A stretch of DNA of 21,558 bases from an uncultured Phascolarctobacterium sp. (lineage in GTDB: Bacteria; Bacillota; Negativicutes; Acidaminococcales; Acidaminococcaceae): the NCBI GenBank assembly GCA_900554395.1, contig USHB01000005.1:1-21558 (forward strand), written 5' to 3'. Below are positions 13,081-21,537 of the stretch, one piece after another (position 1 is the first letter of the stretch; every line of letters starts with the position of its first letter). A program made the position numbers and the translations under genes. The notes below the pieces were generated by a model that made no database searches, was not told the DNA's origin, and worked only from the letters and a program-made list of their open reading frames with translations.

Positions 13081-13869
13081 TTAAATTATGTACCATGTTT
13101 CCGGTTTTCTGTAAGCACTGCATTTTGCTTTAAAAGCTGCCGCCATATCATTATAACCTTCAAAATGATAGTTGCGCGCACCAGCAGGGCATACCTTAAT
13201 GCAGGCGCCGCACGAAATGCAGCGTGTTTTATCAGTTAAGCGCGGGTTATCTTCAGAAATGGCCTTCATCGGGCAAATTGCAGCACATTTTTTGCAGCCA
13301 ATGCATTTTTCATTACCGTCAGGCTTAAACGCCACGCCTTTAAACACGGCAGCGTCATAACCGGGATTTCCCGGCAGCGCAATTTCTTTGTTTTCCCATT
13401 CGCTTCGCTGCTTTAATAAACTTGCGCATTGTGCAGCAAAACTGTTCAGCGCAGCAGCATCGTCTGCATCAGGCCTGCCGCAGGCCACTTCCGGAAAAAT
13501 AGAATGTTCCGCCACAAATGCGCCTGCCGCTATTACCTTAAACCCCTGCGCCGTTAAAATATCTTTCATTTGCAACAAAGCATCATCGTAATGCCTGTTG
13601 CCGTATACAGCTGCAATAACCGCCGGGGTGCCGCTGCCTTTTAAGCCTGCTGCCAGTTCTGCACAAAAGTGCGGAATAAATCCGCCGTAAACAGGCATGC
13701 TGAAAAGCAGCACGTCTTCCTGCGGCACGGCAACGCTTTTCCTGTCACTGCAATTCAGCCAGTTATGCTCCTCTGCAAGCGGCAGGTTAAGCGCTTCAGC
13801 AAGCCGGCGCGCGTATTTTTGTGTAGTTCCTTTAGCGCTGAAATAGACATTATAAATCCTCACTGCCAT
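13081..13869 (-). CDS. EFR1-type protein: flavodoxin-like domain fused to a 2[4Fe-4S] ferredoxin
   Basis: 262 residues. Residues 1-150 are flavodoxin-like, with a phosphate-binding loop YFSAKGTTQKYA (9-20) and VYGGFIP (60-66) near the flavin. Residues ~186-230 hold two complete cluster motifs, CIGCKKCAAICP (Cys189, 192, 195, 199) and CISCGACIKVCP (Cys217, 220, 223, 227). Such EFR1-family proteins are cytoplasmic electron carriers of anaerobes; their partners are generally unknown. The start has AGGGAG close upstream, overlapping the stop of the DUF1847 gene nine bases before, so the two are translated together. This suggests that it supplies electrons to, or works with, the cysteine-rich DUF1847 protein. 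That link is inferred from position only. Confidence 0.88.
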   Translation of the reverse strand: MAVRIYNVYFSAKGTTQKYARRLAEALNLPLAEEHNWLNCSDRKSVAVPQEDVLLFSMPVYGGFIPHFCAELAAGLKGSGTPAVIAAVYGNRHYDDALLQMKDILTAQGFKVIAAGAFVAEHSIFPEVACGRPDADDAAALNSFAAQCASLLKQRSEWENKEIALPGNPGYDAAVFKGVAFKPDGNEKCIGCKKCAAICPMKAISEDNPRLTDKTRCISCGACIKVCPAGARNYHFEGYNDMAAAFKAKCSAYRKPETWYII

Positions 13870-13878
13870 GCATCTCCC

Positions 13879-14475
13879 TTATACTGTTCCGTCCTCAAGT
13901 ATGCCAAGTTTTCTGCGCCAGTAGCGCGAATAAACCGCACCTGCCGGATTATTGGCCAGCACGCGGTCTTTGGTAATCAGGCTTGATACCGGCGCTTTGC
14001 TTGCCATGGTGAACAGCATATCGTGCCCAACGCACAAACCGACAATAAAATTCAGTTCCGTTCCGGCATCGTTCAAAAGACGGGCCTGCGTTTTAGGATT
14101 GCACATTGCCTCGCGCTTGCCGGGTTTAATTTTTTCCAGTTCCAGCATATCCTTATCAACGGAGCAAACCTTGCAGCAAACGGATTCTACCGCAAAGCCC
14201 TGTGCTTTAAAATACTGCGCGCAAAAATGCGCTTCGTTGGCAAGGCCGATGCAAAAGGCAATGCCTATTTTCTTAACGCCAAGTTCTCTGGCAAAAAAGG
14301 CGCTTTCTTCAAGGCGCGTCATTTTCATATAATTGCGGCTTTCGGTTGCCGATGACGCACGCATCATCTTTCGGTCCTCTTCCGTATAAAAGCCGCACGC
14401 CTCCTCATGAGCAAAGCGCGTACAGTTCTGCCCTTCCGTATAACATTTGTGATGCGGGCAAAAAGCACAATTCAT
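13879..14475 (-). CDS. DUF1847 cysteine-rich protein
   Basis: About 198 residues. The start is set at the ATG at 14473-14475 because GGAGG is about eight bases upstream; the in-frame TTG two codons earlier abuts the ribosome site. The N terminus has Cys3, 6, 11, 18 and 27 in the pattern C-A-F-C-x4-C-x6-C, a likely metal or Fe-S site, and more Cys follow (FCIGLANEAHFC, VCCKVC, MCNP). The overall pattern (GVKKIGIAFCIGLANEA, then FIVGLCVGHDMLF) is that of DUF1847, a family of anaerobes without known function. It is the first gene of a pair with the EFR1-type flavo-ferredoxin. A redox or metal-handling role is a reasonable guess and no more. Confidence 0.8.
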   Translation of the reverse strand: MNCAFCPHHKCYTEGQNCTRFAHEEACGFYTEEDRKMMRASSATESRNYMKMTRLEESAFFARELGVKKIGIAFCIGLANEAHFCAQYFKAQGFAVESVCCKVCSVDKDMLELEKIKPGKREAMCNPKTQARLLNDAGTELNFIVGLCVGHDMLFTMASKAPVSSLITKDRVLANNPAGAVYSRYWRRKLGILEDGTV

Positions 14476-14612
14476 AGCCAATCCCTCCTCTGCTGCCTGC
14501 CTTTTTAATATTCGTCAGCGCGCCTGTTAAATCCTCTCATCTCAAATAATACTTTTTCACGCATTTTTGTAGGTCTGCAACAGTATTTTAACTGGAAATA
14601 CTTCCTATTTTA

Positions 14613-14621
14613 TGGTATTAT
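14613..14621 (+). promoter_or_regulatory. Possible extended -10 promoter of the tetrapyrrole operon
   Basis: TGG-TATTAT (14613-14621) is an extended -10 box; the -35 region (TGGAAA, 14593-14598) is weak. The leader would be about 45 nt. No riboswitch-like structure was recognised between 14482 and 14672. Confidence 0.35.
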
Positions 14622-14672
14622 TGTAGTTGTATCTTTATGTGAATTTTTAAGTAAGTTTAAGGCAGGTTATAT

Positions 14673-15317
14673 ATGGAAGAAAACCTTTTCCGCTATCCGG
14701 CAATGCTTAATTTAAACGGTAAAAAATGTGCTGTTATCGGCGGCGGCAAAGTTGCCCTGCGCAAAACGCGCACACTGCTTGCTGCCGGTGCCGTTGTAAC
14801 CGTTATCGCGCCCGCGGCGGATGAAAATTTAACCGCGCTTGCGGACAAAGGACAGATAAGCCTTTTGCTGCGCGGTTATGAACGTGGCGACATAAGCGGC
14901 TGCTTTTTGGTGGTTGCCGCAACGGACAACGCCGCACTTAATCGCAGCATAGCAAAGGATGCGCCCTGCCTTGTAAACGTTGTAACCGAACCGGAACTTG
15001 GCAATTTCAGCGTACCTGCCCAGGCATGCAGCGGCCGGCTTAACTTTACTGCTTTTGGCGGCGGGCTGCCCGCTTATACCGCACTTTTAGCACGCGATAT
15101 GACCAAAACCTACGGCGGCGATTTTGCCGATTTTGCCGATTTTCTGCACGAAGCAAGGCAGAAACTGCAAAGCCTGCCCCTTACGCCTGCACAGCGCACA
15201 GCTTTCTGGCGCAGGCATTTAACCGAAGAAGCCATCGGCCTTTTGCACGAGGGCCGCTTAAATACATTAAAGGAGCGCATTACCGATGCAATTGATAGTT
15301 TTAGGGCTGAACCATAA
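14673..15317 (+). CDS. Precorrin-2 dehydrogenase (SirC/CysG N-domain type)
   Basis: 214 residues. The N terminus has the expected NAD-binding Rossmann fold, YPAMLNLNGKKCAVIGGGKVA (8-28), and VVAATDN near 80-86. It oxidises precorrin-2 to sirohydrochlorin, the branch leading to sirohaem and anaerobic B12. Members that also insert iron are called Met8/CysG-B. Thr105 in NVVTEPELGNF and Phe128 occupy the places of CysG Asp104 and Ser128, so chelatase activity is uncertain. It is first in the operon and overlaps hemA by 32 bases, with hemA's AAAGGAG inside its 3' end. The ribosome site before its own ATG (AAGGCAGG) is modest. Known also as hemX-like or CbiK-associated genes in other genomes; the dehydrogenase call is firm. 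Confidence 0.88.
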   Translation: MEENLFRYPAMLNLNGKKCAVIGGGKVALRKTRTLLAAGAVVTVIAPAADENLTALADKGQISLLLRGYERGDISGCFLVVAATDNAALNRSIAKDAPCLVNVVTEPELGNFSVPAQACSGRLNFTAFGGGLPAYTALLARDMTKTYGGDFADFADFLHEARQKLQSLPLTPAQRTAFWRRHLTEEAIGLLHEGRLNTLKERITDAIDSFRAEP

Positions 15318-16593
15318 AACGGCGCCCGTTGAAGTACGCGAAGGCTTTAACTTCAGCGCTGAGCGCATAGCCCGCATTTTGCGCCGCCTGCGCAATTACG
15401 ATAATCTTGACGAAGCGGTGCTGCTTTCCACCTGCAACCGCACCGAGTTTTACATGGTGCTGGAAGAACCGGTAAGCGGCATGAAGTTTATACAGACTCT
15501 GGTCAAGCATATCGCCGGCGAAGGCTACAAAACCGAATATTTTTACAACCTCAGCGGCGTAAACTGCGTACGCCATCTGTTCAAAGTTGCCTCCAGTCTT
15601 GATTCTCTGGTTATCGGCGAAGGGCAGATTTTAAGTCAGATTAAAAACGCTTACCAGATTGCCCGCGAAAATTCCATGACGGGCACGATTTTCAATACTA
15701 TTTTTAACCGTGCCATTGCTACCGGCAAACGCGTGCGCACCGAAACCAAAATAGCTTACAGTTCGGTATCGGTATCAAGCGCCGCTGTTGATTTGGCCAT
15801 GGAAATTTTAGGCAGCATCGACAACGCCAACATTCTGGTGCTTGGCGCAGGCCGCATGAGCGAGCTTACCGCACGCCACCTTATTGATAAAGGCGCCAAA
15901 ACAATTTTTGTCAGCAACCGCAATTATGACCATGCCAAAGAACTTGCCGATAAGTTTAACGGCACTGCCATTGCCTACAATAAATATCTTGAACAGGCAG
16001 AAACATCCGATATTATCATTACCAGCACCGGCGCGCCGCATTACGTTATCCGCGAGCGCGATATGCGCGAAGTTGCAGCAAAACGCGGCGGCAAACCGCT
16101 GATACTGATAGACATTGCCGTACCGCGCGACGTTGAGCCGAGTGTAGCTGAACTGCCGGGCATTACGCTGTACAATATAGATGATTTGGAAGGCGTTGTT
16201 GATACCAACAAACATTTCCGCACGCACGAGGCGCAGGTTGCGGAAGCCATTATTGAAGAAGAAATTGCCGAACTGAAAGAGCGCCTGCGGTACTTAACCA
16301 TGCGCCCGGTAATGGTACAGCTTCACGAAAAAATGAACTTCTTGCGTGAAAAGGTGCTGAAACGCGCCTTTGCCAAAATGCCGGAACTGACTGACCACGA
16401 GCGCCGCATTATCGACATTATGACGCAGCGCCTGGAACATAAATTTCTGCGCGAACCGATGACGGCCATGAACGCCGCTGCCGGCACGCCGGACGAAGAA
16501 CGCCTGCGCAAAATGATTTGCGAACTGTTTTTGCTGAACGATAAAGGAGAGGACTACATCGACGATGAAAACAAATTTGATTATTGGGACTAG
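15286..16593 (+). CDS. hemA: Glutamyl-tRNA reductase
   Basis: 435 residues, a normal length. HemA reduces glutamate carried on tRNA-Glu to glutamate-1-semialdehyde, the first committed step of the C5 pathway. Visible marks are GLNHKTAPVEVRE (7-19), the catalytic Cys50 in LLSTCNRTE, VRHLFKVASSLDSLVIGEGQI (residues ~92-112), a NADPH-binding VLGAGRMSELTARHL, and a C-terminal helical dimerisation region. The ATG at 15286 has AAAGGAG upstream and overlaps the preceding gene by 32 bases; the 3' end overlaps hemC by 29 bases. This overlap chain suggests co-translation and fixed stoichiometry. Confidence 0.97.
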   Translation: MQLIVLGLNHKTAPVEVREGFNFSAERIARILRRLRNYDNLDEAVLLSTCNRTEFYMVLEEPVSGMKFIQTLVKHIAGEGYKTEYFYNLSGVNCVRHLFKVASSLDSLVIGEGQILSQIKNAYQIARENSMTGTIFNTIFNRAIATGKRVRTETKIAYSSVSVSSAAVDLAMEILGSIDNANILVLGAGRMSELTARHLIDKGAKTIFVSNRNYDHAKELADKFNGTAIAYNKYLEQAETSDIIITSTGAPHYVIRERDMREVAAKRGGKPLILIDIAVPRDVEPSVAELPGITLYNIDDLEGVVDTNKHFRTHEAQVAEAIIEEEIAELKERLRYLTMRPVMVQLHEKMNFLREKVLKRAFAKMPELTDHERRIIDIMTQRLEHKFLREPMTAMNAAAGTPDEERLRKMICELFLLNDKGEDYIDDENKFDYWD

Positions 16594-17485
16594 GCAGAGC
16601 CTTTTAGCCCTGTGGCAGAGCAACTACATTGCCGCCCGCCTGCGCGAAGAATATCCCGGCTGCGAAGTAACGCTTAAAAAAATCGTTACCAAGGGCGACC
16701 GCATTTTGGATGTGCCGCTGGCTAAAATAGGCGGCAAAGGCCTGTTTACCAAAGAAATAGAGCAGGAACTTTTGGACGGCACCATCGACCTTGCCGTACA
16801 CAGTTTAAAAGATATGCCCACCGTACTGCCGGAAGGGCTGTGCCTTACGGCGATTACCGAACGCGCAAATGCCGGCGACGCTTTTGTAAGCAACAAATAC
16901 AACAGCATTGAAGAAATGCCCGAAGGCGCCGTACTTGGCACCAGCAGCCTGCGTCGCCGCGCGCAGCTTCTTGCCCGCCGCCCGGATTTAAAAATTGTCG
17001 ATTTACGCGGCAATGTTGACACCCGCCTGAAAAAACTGGATGAAGGGCAAATGGATGCCATTATTCTTGCAGCGGCCGGGCTTACCCGCCTTGGGCACGA
17101 GGACAGAATCAAACAGATTATACCGCACGAATACTGCCTGCCCGCAGTTGGGCAGGGCGCACTTGCCATTGAGTGCCGTGCCGATAATTTTAAAGTCCGC
17201 CAGATGCTGGACTTTTTAAACAACACACCCACCAAACAGGCAACCGATGCCGAACGCGCCTTTTTAGGCCTGATTGAAGGCGGCTGCCAGGTGCCTATCG
17301 GCGTGCATGCCGAAGTTAAAGATAACCGCATTGCCGTTGAAGCAATCATTGCTTCACTGGACGGCAGCACGGTTTTACGCGATACAGCCGAAGGCAGCGC
17401 AGATGATGCTGCCCTTATCGGCCGCACGCTTGGACAAAAAATGCTTAATAACGGCGGCCAGGAAATTCTTGCCGCTATCCTGTAA
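16565..17485 (+). CDS. hemC: Hydroxymethylbilane synthase (porphobilinogen deaminase)
   Basis: 306 residues. It joins four porphobilinogens into hydroxymethylbilane. The start shows the GTRQSLLALWQ motif (8-18); Asp83 in HSLKDMP is the catalytic aspartate; the RR-rich active-site stretch TSSLRRRAQL (126-135) and Cys241 in EGGCQVPIG, the cysteine holding the dipyrromethane cofactor, are present. A GGAGAGG precedes the ATG by 12 bases inside hemA. It ends 12 bases before the cobA/hemD start. Confidence 0.97.
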   Translation: MKTNLIIGTRQSLLALWQSNYIAARLREEYPGCEVTLKKIVTKGDRILDVPLAKIGGKGLFTKEIEQELLDGTIDLAVHSLKDMPTVLPEGLCLTAITERANAGDAFVSNKYNSIEEMPEGAVLGTSSLRRRAQLLARRPDLKIVDLRGNVDTRLKKLDEGQMDAIILAAAGLTRLGHEDRIKQIIPHEYCLPAVGQGALAIECRADNFKVRQMLDFLNNTPTKQATDAERAFLGLIEGGCQVPIGVHAEVKDNRIAVEAIIASLDGSTVLRDTAEGSADDAALIGRTLGQKMLNNGGQEILAAIL

Positions 17486-17497
17486 GGAGAGGAATAT

Positions 17498-19018
17498 ATG
17501 ACAAAACAAGGAAAAGTTTACCTTATTGGCGCAGGCCCCGGCGACCCCGGCCTGTTATCCATCAAAGCCATGGAATGTTTAAAAGCGGCAGACGCCGTTG
17601 TTTATGACCGTCTTGCAGACCCGCGCATTTTAAGCTATGCCCGCCCCGATGCGGAAATGGTTTACGTTGGCAAAGCATCTGCCAACCACACCATGCGCCA
17701 GCCGGATATTAACAAACTGCTGGTTAAACTGGCTGCCGAAGGCAAAACCGTAGCACGCCTTAAAGGCGGCGACCCGTTTGTTTTCGGGCGCGGCGGCGAA
17801 GAAGCCATTGAGCTTTTGGAAGCAGGGCTGCCCTTTGAATTTGTACCGGGCGTAACCAGTGCCATTGCCGTTGCCGAATATGCCGGCATCCCCGTAACAC
17901 ACAGACGCGTTGCAACAAGTTTTGCCGTTATTACCGGCCACGAAGACCCCACCAAAGGCGAAAGCACCATTAACTGGCAGGGGCTTGCCACCGCAGTTGA
18001 TACTCTGGTATTTTTAATGAGCGTGGAAAACATTCCCAAAATTACGCAAAAACTCATCGAAAACGGACGCGCCGCCGATACACCGGCAGCAGTTATCCGC
18101 TGGGGCACGCACCCCGAACAGCAAACGCTTGTTACCACAGTTGGCAATGCTGCCGCTGATGTTGCCGCCGCAGGTTTAAAACCGCCTGCCATTTTTATAG
18201 TAGGCAATGTTGTAAAACTGCGTGAGCAGCTCCGCTGGTACGACAACAAGCCGCTGTTTGGCAAAACCGTTGTAGTTACCCGCGCACGCGCACAGGCAAG
18301 CGAACTTACCAAAACACTTGAAGCAGAAGGAGCAAAAGTTATCGAAGCGCCTTCCATTAAAATTGTGCCGCCGGAAACCTATGCCCCGCTTGATGAAGCA
18401 ATTAAAAACATTAACAGTTATAAATGGGTGGTTCTTACCAGTGCCAACGGCGTCCGCGCCTTTTTTGCACGCCTGGAAACAGCAGGCAGAGATTCCCGCG
18501 CCCTTGCCGGCGTAAAAATTGCCGCTATCGGCTGCGGCACCGCCAAAACCCTTAAAACTTTCGGCATCACTGCCGATTTGGTACCCTGCACCTATAAAGC
18601 CGAAGAACTGGCAGAAGCGCTTGGCGCCGAACTTAAAACAGGCGATAAAGTGCTTATTCCCCGCGCTAAAGAAGCACGCGAAGTGCTGCCCGAAAAACTG
18701 CGCGAACTCGGCGCTGAAGTAAACGTTATTACGGCTTATGAAACCGCAGCAGTATGCGATAACGCCGCAGAACTTATGGAAGCGCTGCAAAACAAAGAAG
18801 TTGACATGGTTACCTTTACCAGCTCCAGCACCGTTACCAACTTCCTTAAAGTGCTGGGCGGCAAAAAAGAACTGCTCGACGGCGTTGCCTGCGCCGCCAT
18901 CGGCCCCGTAACCGCCGAAACCTGCCTTAAAAACGGTATAACACCCGCTGTAACCGCCGGTACCTTTACCATTGCCGGTTTAACGGATGCCATAAAAAGC
19001 TATTACACTAAGGAGTGA
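17498..19018 (+). CDS. cobA-hemD: Fused uroporphyrinogen-III C-methyltransferase / uroporphyrinogen-III synthase
   Basis: 506 residues in two parts. Residues ~1-245 are a CobA/SUMT methyltransferase, with VYLIGAGPGDPGLLS near 8-22, ARLKGGDPFVFGRGGEE near 85-101, and GVTSAIAVAEYAGIPVTHR. Residues ~250-506 are HemD, starting at LFGKTVVVTRARAQ, low in conservation but with VLTSANGVRAFF and TFTSSSTVTNFL as expected. HemD closes hydroxymethylbilane to uroporphyrinogen III and CobA then dimethylates it to precorrin-2, so the fusion channels the intermediate toward sirohaem or B12. Such fusions are common in Firmicutes. AAGGAGAGG precedes the ATG. Confidence 0.96.
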   Translation: MTKQGKVYLIGAGPGDPGLLSIKAMECLKAADAVVYDRLADPRILSYARPDAEMVYVGKASANHTMRQPDINKLLVKLAAEGKTVARLKGGDPFVFGRGGEEAIELLEAGLPFEFVPGVTSAIAVAEYAGIPVTHRRVATSFAVITGHEDPTKGESTINWQGLATAVDTLVFLMSVENIPKITQKLIENGRAADTPAAVIRWGTHPEQQTLVTTVGNAAADVAAAGLKPPAIFIVGNVVKLREQLRWYDNKPLFGKTVVVTRARAQASELTKTLEAEGAKVIEAPSIKIVPPETYAPLDEAIKNINSYKWVVLTSANGVRAFFARLETAGRDSRALAGVKIAAIGCGTAKTLKTFGITADLVPCTYKAEELAEALGAELKTGDKVLIPRAKEAREVLPEKLRELGAEVNVITAYETAAVCDNAAELMEALQNKEVDMVTFTSSSTVTNFLKVLGGKKELLDGVACAAIGPVTAETCLKNGITPAVTAGTFTIAGLTDAIKSYYTKE

Positions 19019-19023
19019 TTATA

Positions 19024-20004
19024 ATGGGCTATCCTATTTACCGTCCGCGCCGCACGCGCGCAACCGAAAACCTGCGCAGCATGGTACGCGAAAACAAACT
19101 TTCCGTTGAAGATTTAATTTATCCGCTGTTTGTAGTTCCCGGCAAAAACGTAAAACACGAAATCGAATCCCTGCCAGGCAATTACCACTGGTCGCTCGAC
19201 CGTCTGCCGGAAGTGCTGGACGAAATTACGGAACTTAAAATTCCTGCCGTTATTTTATTCGGCATCCCTTCTTACAAAAACGCTACCGGCAGCAGCGCCT
19301 GGGATATGGAAGAACCTGTACAGCAGGCCTGCCGCCTGATTAAGGAAAAATACCCCAACATCGTTATCGTTACCGACGTATGCCTGTGCGAATATACCGA
19401 ACACGGCCACTGCGGCGTTCTGGAAAACGGCTGCACCGTAAACAACGATGCTACCCTGCCGCTTCTGGCAAAAGTTGCCGTATCACACGCCAAAGCAGGC
19501 GCAGATATTATTGCCCCCTCCAACATGATGGACGGCTATGTACAGGCAATCCGCACCGCGCTTGACGAAAACGGCTTCAGCAACGTATCCATCATGGCAT
19601 ACTCCGCTAAATACGCTTCTTCCTATTACGGACCGTTCCGCGCCGCCGCAGATTCCGCACCGAGCGCAGGTGACCGCAAAGGCTACCAGATGGACCCTGC
19701 CAACAGCGATGAAGCATTGCGCGAAGTTGCGCTTGATATTGAAGAAGGCGCAGACATTGTAATGGTTAAACCTGCACTGGCCTTTATGGATATTGTGCGC
19801 CGCGTTAAAGATACCTTTAACCGCCCGCTGTGCGTTTATAATGTCAGCGGCGAATACGCCATGGTTAAAGCCGCAGCCCAAAAAGGCTGGATTGACGAAA
19901 AACGCATCGTTATGGAAACCCTTACCGGTTTTAAACGCGCCGGTGCTAAAATGATTATTACCTACCACGCTCTTGACGCAGCACGCTGGCTGCGCGAAGA
20001 ATAA
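19024..20004 (+). CDS. hemB: Porphobilinogen synthase (delta-aminolevulinate dehydratase)
   Basis: 326 residues from the ATG at 19024, eight bases after AAGGAG; an earlier in-frame GTG at 19015 is inside that ribosome site and is rejected. HemB condenses two aminolevulinate molecules to porphobilinogen. Lys196 ([16 protein letters not shown]) and Lys249 ([13 protein letters not shown]) are the two active-site lysines. Cys120, Cys122 and Cys130 in [14 protein letters not shown] form the catalytic zinc site, so this is a zinc-type enzyme. It begins five bases after the cobA/hemD stop. Confidence 0.97.
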   Translation: MGYPIYRPRRTRATENLRSMVRENKLSVEDLIYPLFVVPGKNVKHEIESLPGNYHWSLDRLPEVLDEITELKIPAVILFGIPSYKNATGSSAWDMEEPVQQACRLIKEKYPNIVIVTDVCLCEYTEHGHCGVLENGCTVNNDATLPLLAKVAVSHAKAGADIIAPSNMMDGYVQAIRTALDENGFSNVSIMAYSAKYASSYYGPFRAAADSAPSAGDRKGYQMDPANSDEALREVALDIEEGADIVMVKPALAFMDIVRRVKDTFNRPLCVYNVSGEYAMVKAAAQKGWIDEKRIVMETLTGFKRAGAKMIITYHALDAARWLREE

Positions 20005-20014
20005 GGAGGACATT

Positions 20015-21313
20015 ATGCAGCACGCAAAATCCGAAGCGGCTTTTGAAGAAGCCAAAAAATATATCCCGGGCGGCGTTAACAGCCCCGTGCGCTCCTTCCG
20101 CAGCGTTGGCGGCGTACCGCCCATTATCGCCGGCGGCTGCGGCAGCAAACTGACCGATATCGACGGCAATGAATACATAGATTATGTATTAAGCTATGGC
20201 CCGCTGCTTTTGGGCCATGCTCATCCGGTTGTTACCGAAGCGATAAAAAAAGCTGCCGAAAAAGGCTCCTCTTATGGCGCACCGACCCTGGCAGAAACCG
20301 AACTTGCCAAACTTGTCTGCCGCTTAGTGCCTTCCATGGATATGGTACGCATGGTAAACAGCGGCACCGAAGCCACCATGAGCGCACTGCGTCTGGCACG
20401 CGCCTATACCGGACGTGAAAACATAGTTAAATTTATCGGCTGCTACCACGGCCATCATGATAGCCTGCTCGTTAAGGCAGGCAGCGGCGCAGCAACACTC
20501 GGCGTGCCCGACAGCCCGGGCGTACCGAAAAACGTTGCCGCCAACACCATTACCATTCCGTTTAATGACGAAGCTGCGCTGGAAGAAGTATTCCGCACCC
20601 AGGGCGAAACAATCGCAGCCGTTATTATGGAACCTACACCCGGCAATATGGGTTTGGTGCTGCCTAAAGACGGCTATCTTGCCAAAATCCGCGCCATTAC
20701 TAAAGAATACGGTGCGCTTCTTATCTGCGACGAAGTTATGTCCGGCTTCCGCAGCGCACAGGGTGGCTCACAAAGCCTGTACGGCATTGACCCGGATATT
20801 ACCTGCCTCGGCAAAGTTATCGGCGGCGGGCTGCCGGTAGCTGCTTACGGCGGCAAACGCGCTGTTATGGAAATGGTTGCCCCCGTTGGCCCCATGTACC
20901 AGGCAGGCACCTTAAGCGGCAACCCACTGGCTATGGCAGCAGGCATTGCCAACCTTACCTATATGGAAGAACATAATGTATGCGCCACACTGGAAAGCCA
21001 TGCCGCAATTCTTGTCGGCGGTTTGCAGCGTGCAGCCGAAAAAGCAGGCGTGCCCGTACAATGCCACCGCTTAGGCTCCATGTTCACCGTATTCTTTAAC
21101 GATAAACCCGTTACCGATTACGCCTCCGCTGCCGAAAGCGATTTGGATGCCTTCCGCATCTATTTCCACAGCATGCTGGAACAAGGCATTTACCTGCCGC
21201 CGTCTCAGTTTGAAACAAACTTCATCTCGTTGGCTCATACGCCGGACGACATTGCCAAAACCATTGCTGCTGCCGAAAAAGCTTTCAGTGATGTAGCAGC
21301 AAGCAAAAAGTAA
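20015..21313 (+). CDS. hemL: Glutamate-1-semialdehyde 2,1-aminomutase
   Basis: 432 residues from the ATG at 20015, four bases after AAGGAGGA; the longer open frame from 19973 runs inside hemB and is rejected. It is a PLP-dependent enzyme that moves the amino group of glutamate semialdehyde to give 5-aminolevulinate, the partner of HemA. It has the typical start [28 protein letters not shown] (115-129), CYHGHHD (143-149), the [10 protein letters not shown] segment near 237-246, and Lys267 in [10 protein letters not shown] as the PLP-binding lysine. It is last in the operon and followed by a terminator. Confidence 0.97.
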   Translation: MQHAKSEAAFEEAKKYIPGGVNSPVRSFRSVGGVPPIIAGGCGSKLTDIDGNEYIDYVLSYGPLLLGHAHPVVTEAIKKAAEKGSSYGAPTLAETELAKLVCRLVPSMDMVRMVNSGTEATMSALRLARAYTGRENIVKFIGCYHGHHDSLLVKAGSGAATLGVPDSPGVPKNVAANTITIPFNDEAALEEVFRTQGETIAAVIMEPTPGNMGLVLPKDGYLAKIRAITKEYGALLICDEVMSGFRSAQGGSQSLYGIDPDITCLGKVIGGGLPVAAYGGKRAVMEMVAPVGPMYQAGTLSGNPLAMAAGIANLTYMEEHNVCATLESHAAILVGGLQRAAEKAGVPVQCHRLGSMFTVFFNDKPVTDYASAAESDLDAFRIYFHSMLEQGIYLPPSQFETNFISLAHTPDDIAKTIAAAEKAFSDVAASKK

Positions 21314-21329
21314 ATACTTATATACACAA

Positions 21330-21361
21330 AAAATCCTCCGAAATAAATCGGAGGATTTTTT
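21330..21361. terminator. Terminator of the tetrapyrrole operon
   Basis: ATCCTCCGA (21333-21341), loop AATAAA, TCGGAGGAT (21348-21356), then a run of T. A-run before and T-run after make it usable in both directions. It comes 16 bases after the hemL stop. Confidence 0.92.
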
Positions 21362-21374
21362 ATAATCAAATCAT

Positions 21375-21486
21375 ATGCTGCTTAATACTTCTTACTTTCT
21401 TTTTAAAAATTTTTCTGTTACTTGCTCCGTTGTTTGTCGGCATTATTGTTGCCTTATTTTCTTACTGGCTCAATAACTGCAAATAA
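21375..21486 (+). pseudogene. Fst/PepA1-like small membrane toxin ORF, start codon out of frame
   Basis: A frame ending in TAA at 21484-21486 encodes FLLLAPLFVGIIVALFSYWL plus NNCK. This matches the type I toxin family Fst/PepA1 (A-P-x-x-x-G, hydrophobic helix, F-x-Y-W-L, polar tail). That frame has no ATG, while the ATG at 21375 lies one frame away. A single-base change within T5-A5-T5 (21400-21414) would join them into a ~37-residue peptide of the right size. So it may be a decayed copy, a sequencing error in the homopolymers, or an ORF with a non-ATG start. No clear ribosome site precedes 21375. A strong terminator follows at 21503-21537, as expected for a short toxin mRNA. The antisense RNA partner was not identified. 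Confidence 0.45.
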
Positions 21487-21502
21487 TAAAAAGTAACATT
21501 TT

Positions 21503-21537
21503 GCCGTACAGCTGCAACTGTACGGCTTTATTTTTTT
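21503..21537 (+). terminator. Terminator after the Fst-like ORF
   Basis: GCCGTACAG (21503-21511), loop CTGCAA, CTGTACGGC (21518-21526), then TTTATTTTTTT. A strong plus-strand terminator only 17 bases after the Fst-like stop, implying that a short transcript of this region is made. The remaining bases to 21558 show an ATG at 21540 without ribosome site; no gene is called there. Confidence 0.85.

Noticed and set aside
14546..14551. TATTAT as a leftward promoter for the DUF1847 gene
   Set aside because: No -35 box at a suitable distance on the minus strand; a lone -10 match in AT-rich sequence is not enough.
19015..19023. GTG start for HemB overlapping the cobA/hemD stop
   Set aside because: The GTG is part of the AAGGAG ribosome site itself; the ATG at 19024 is correctly spaced.
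19973..20014. Longer N terminus for HemL
   Set aside because: It lies inside hemB; AAGGAGGA is placed correctly for the ATG at 20015, which gives the standard HemL start.
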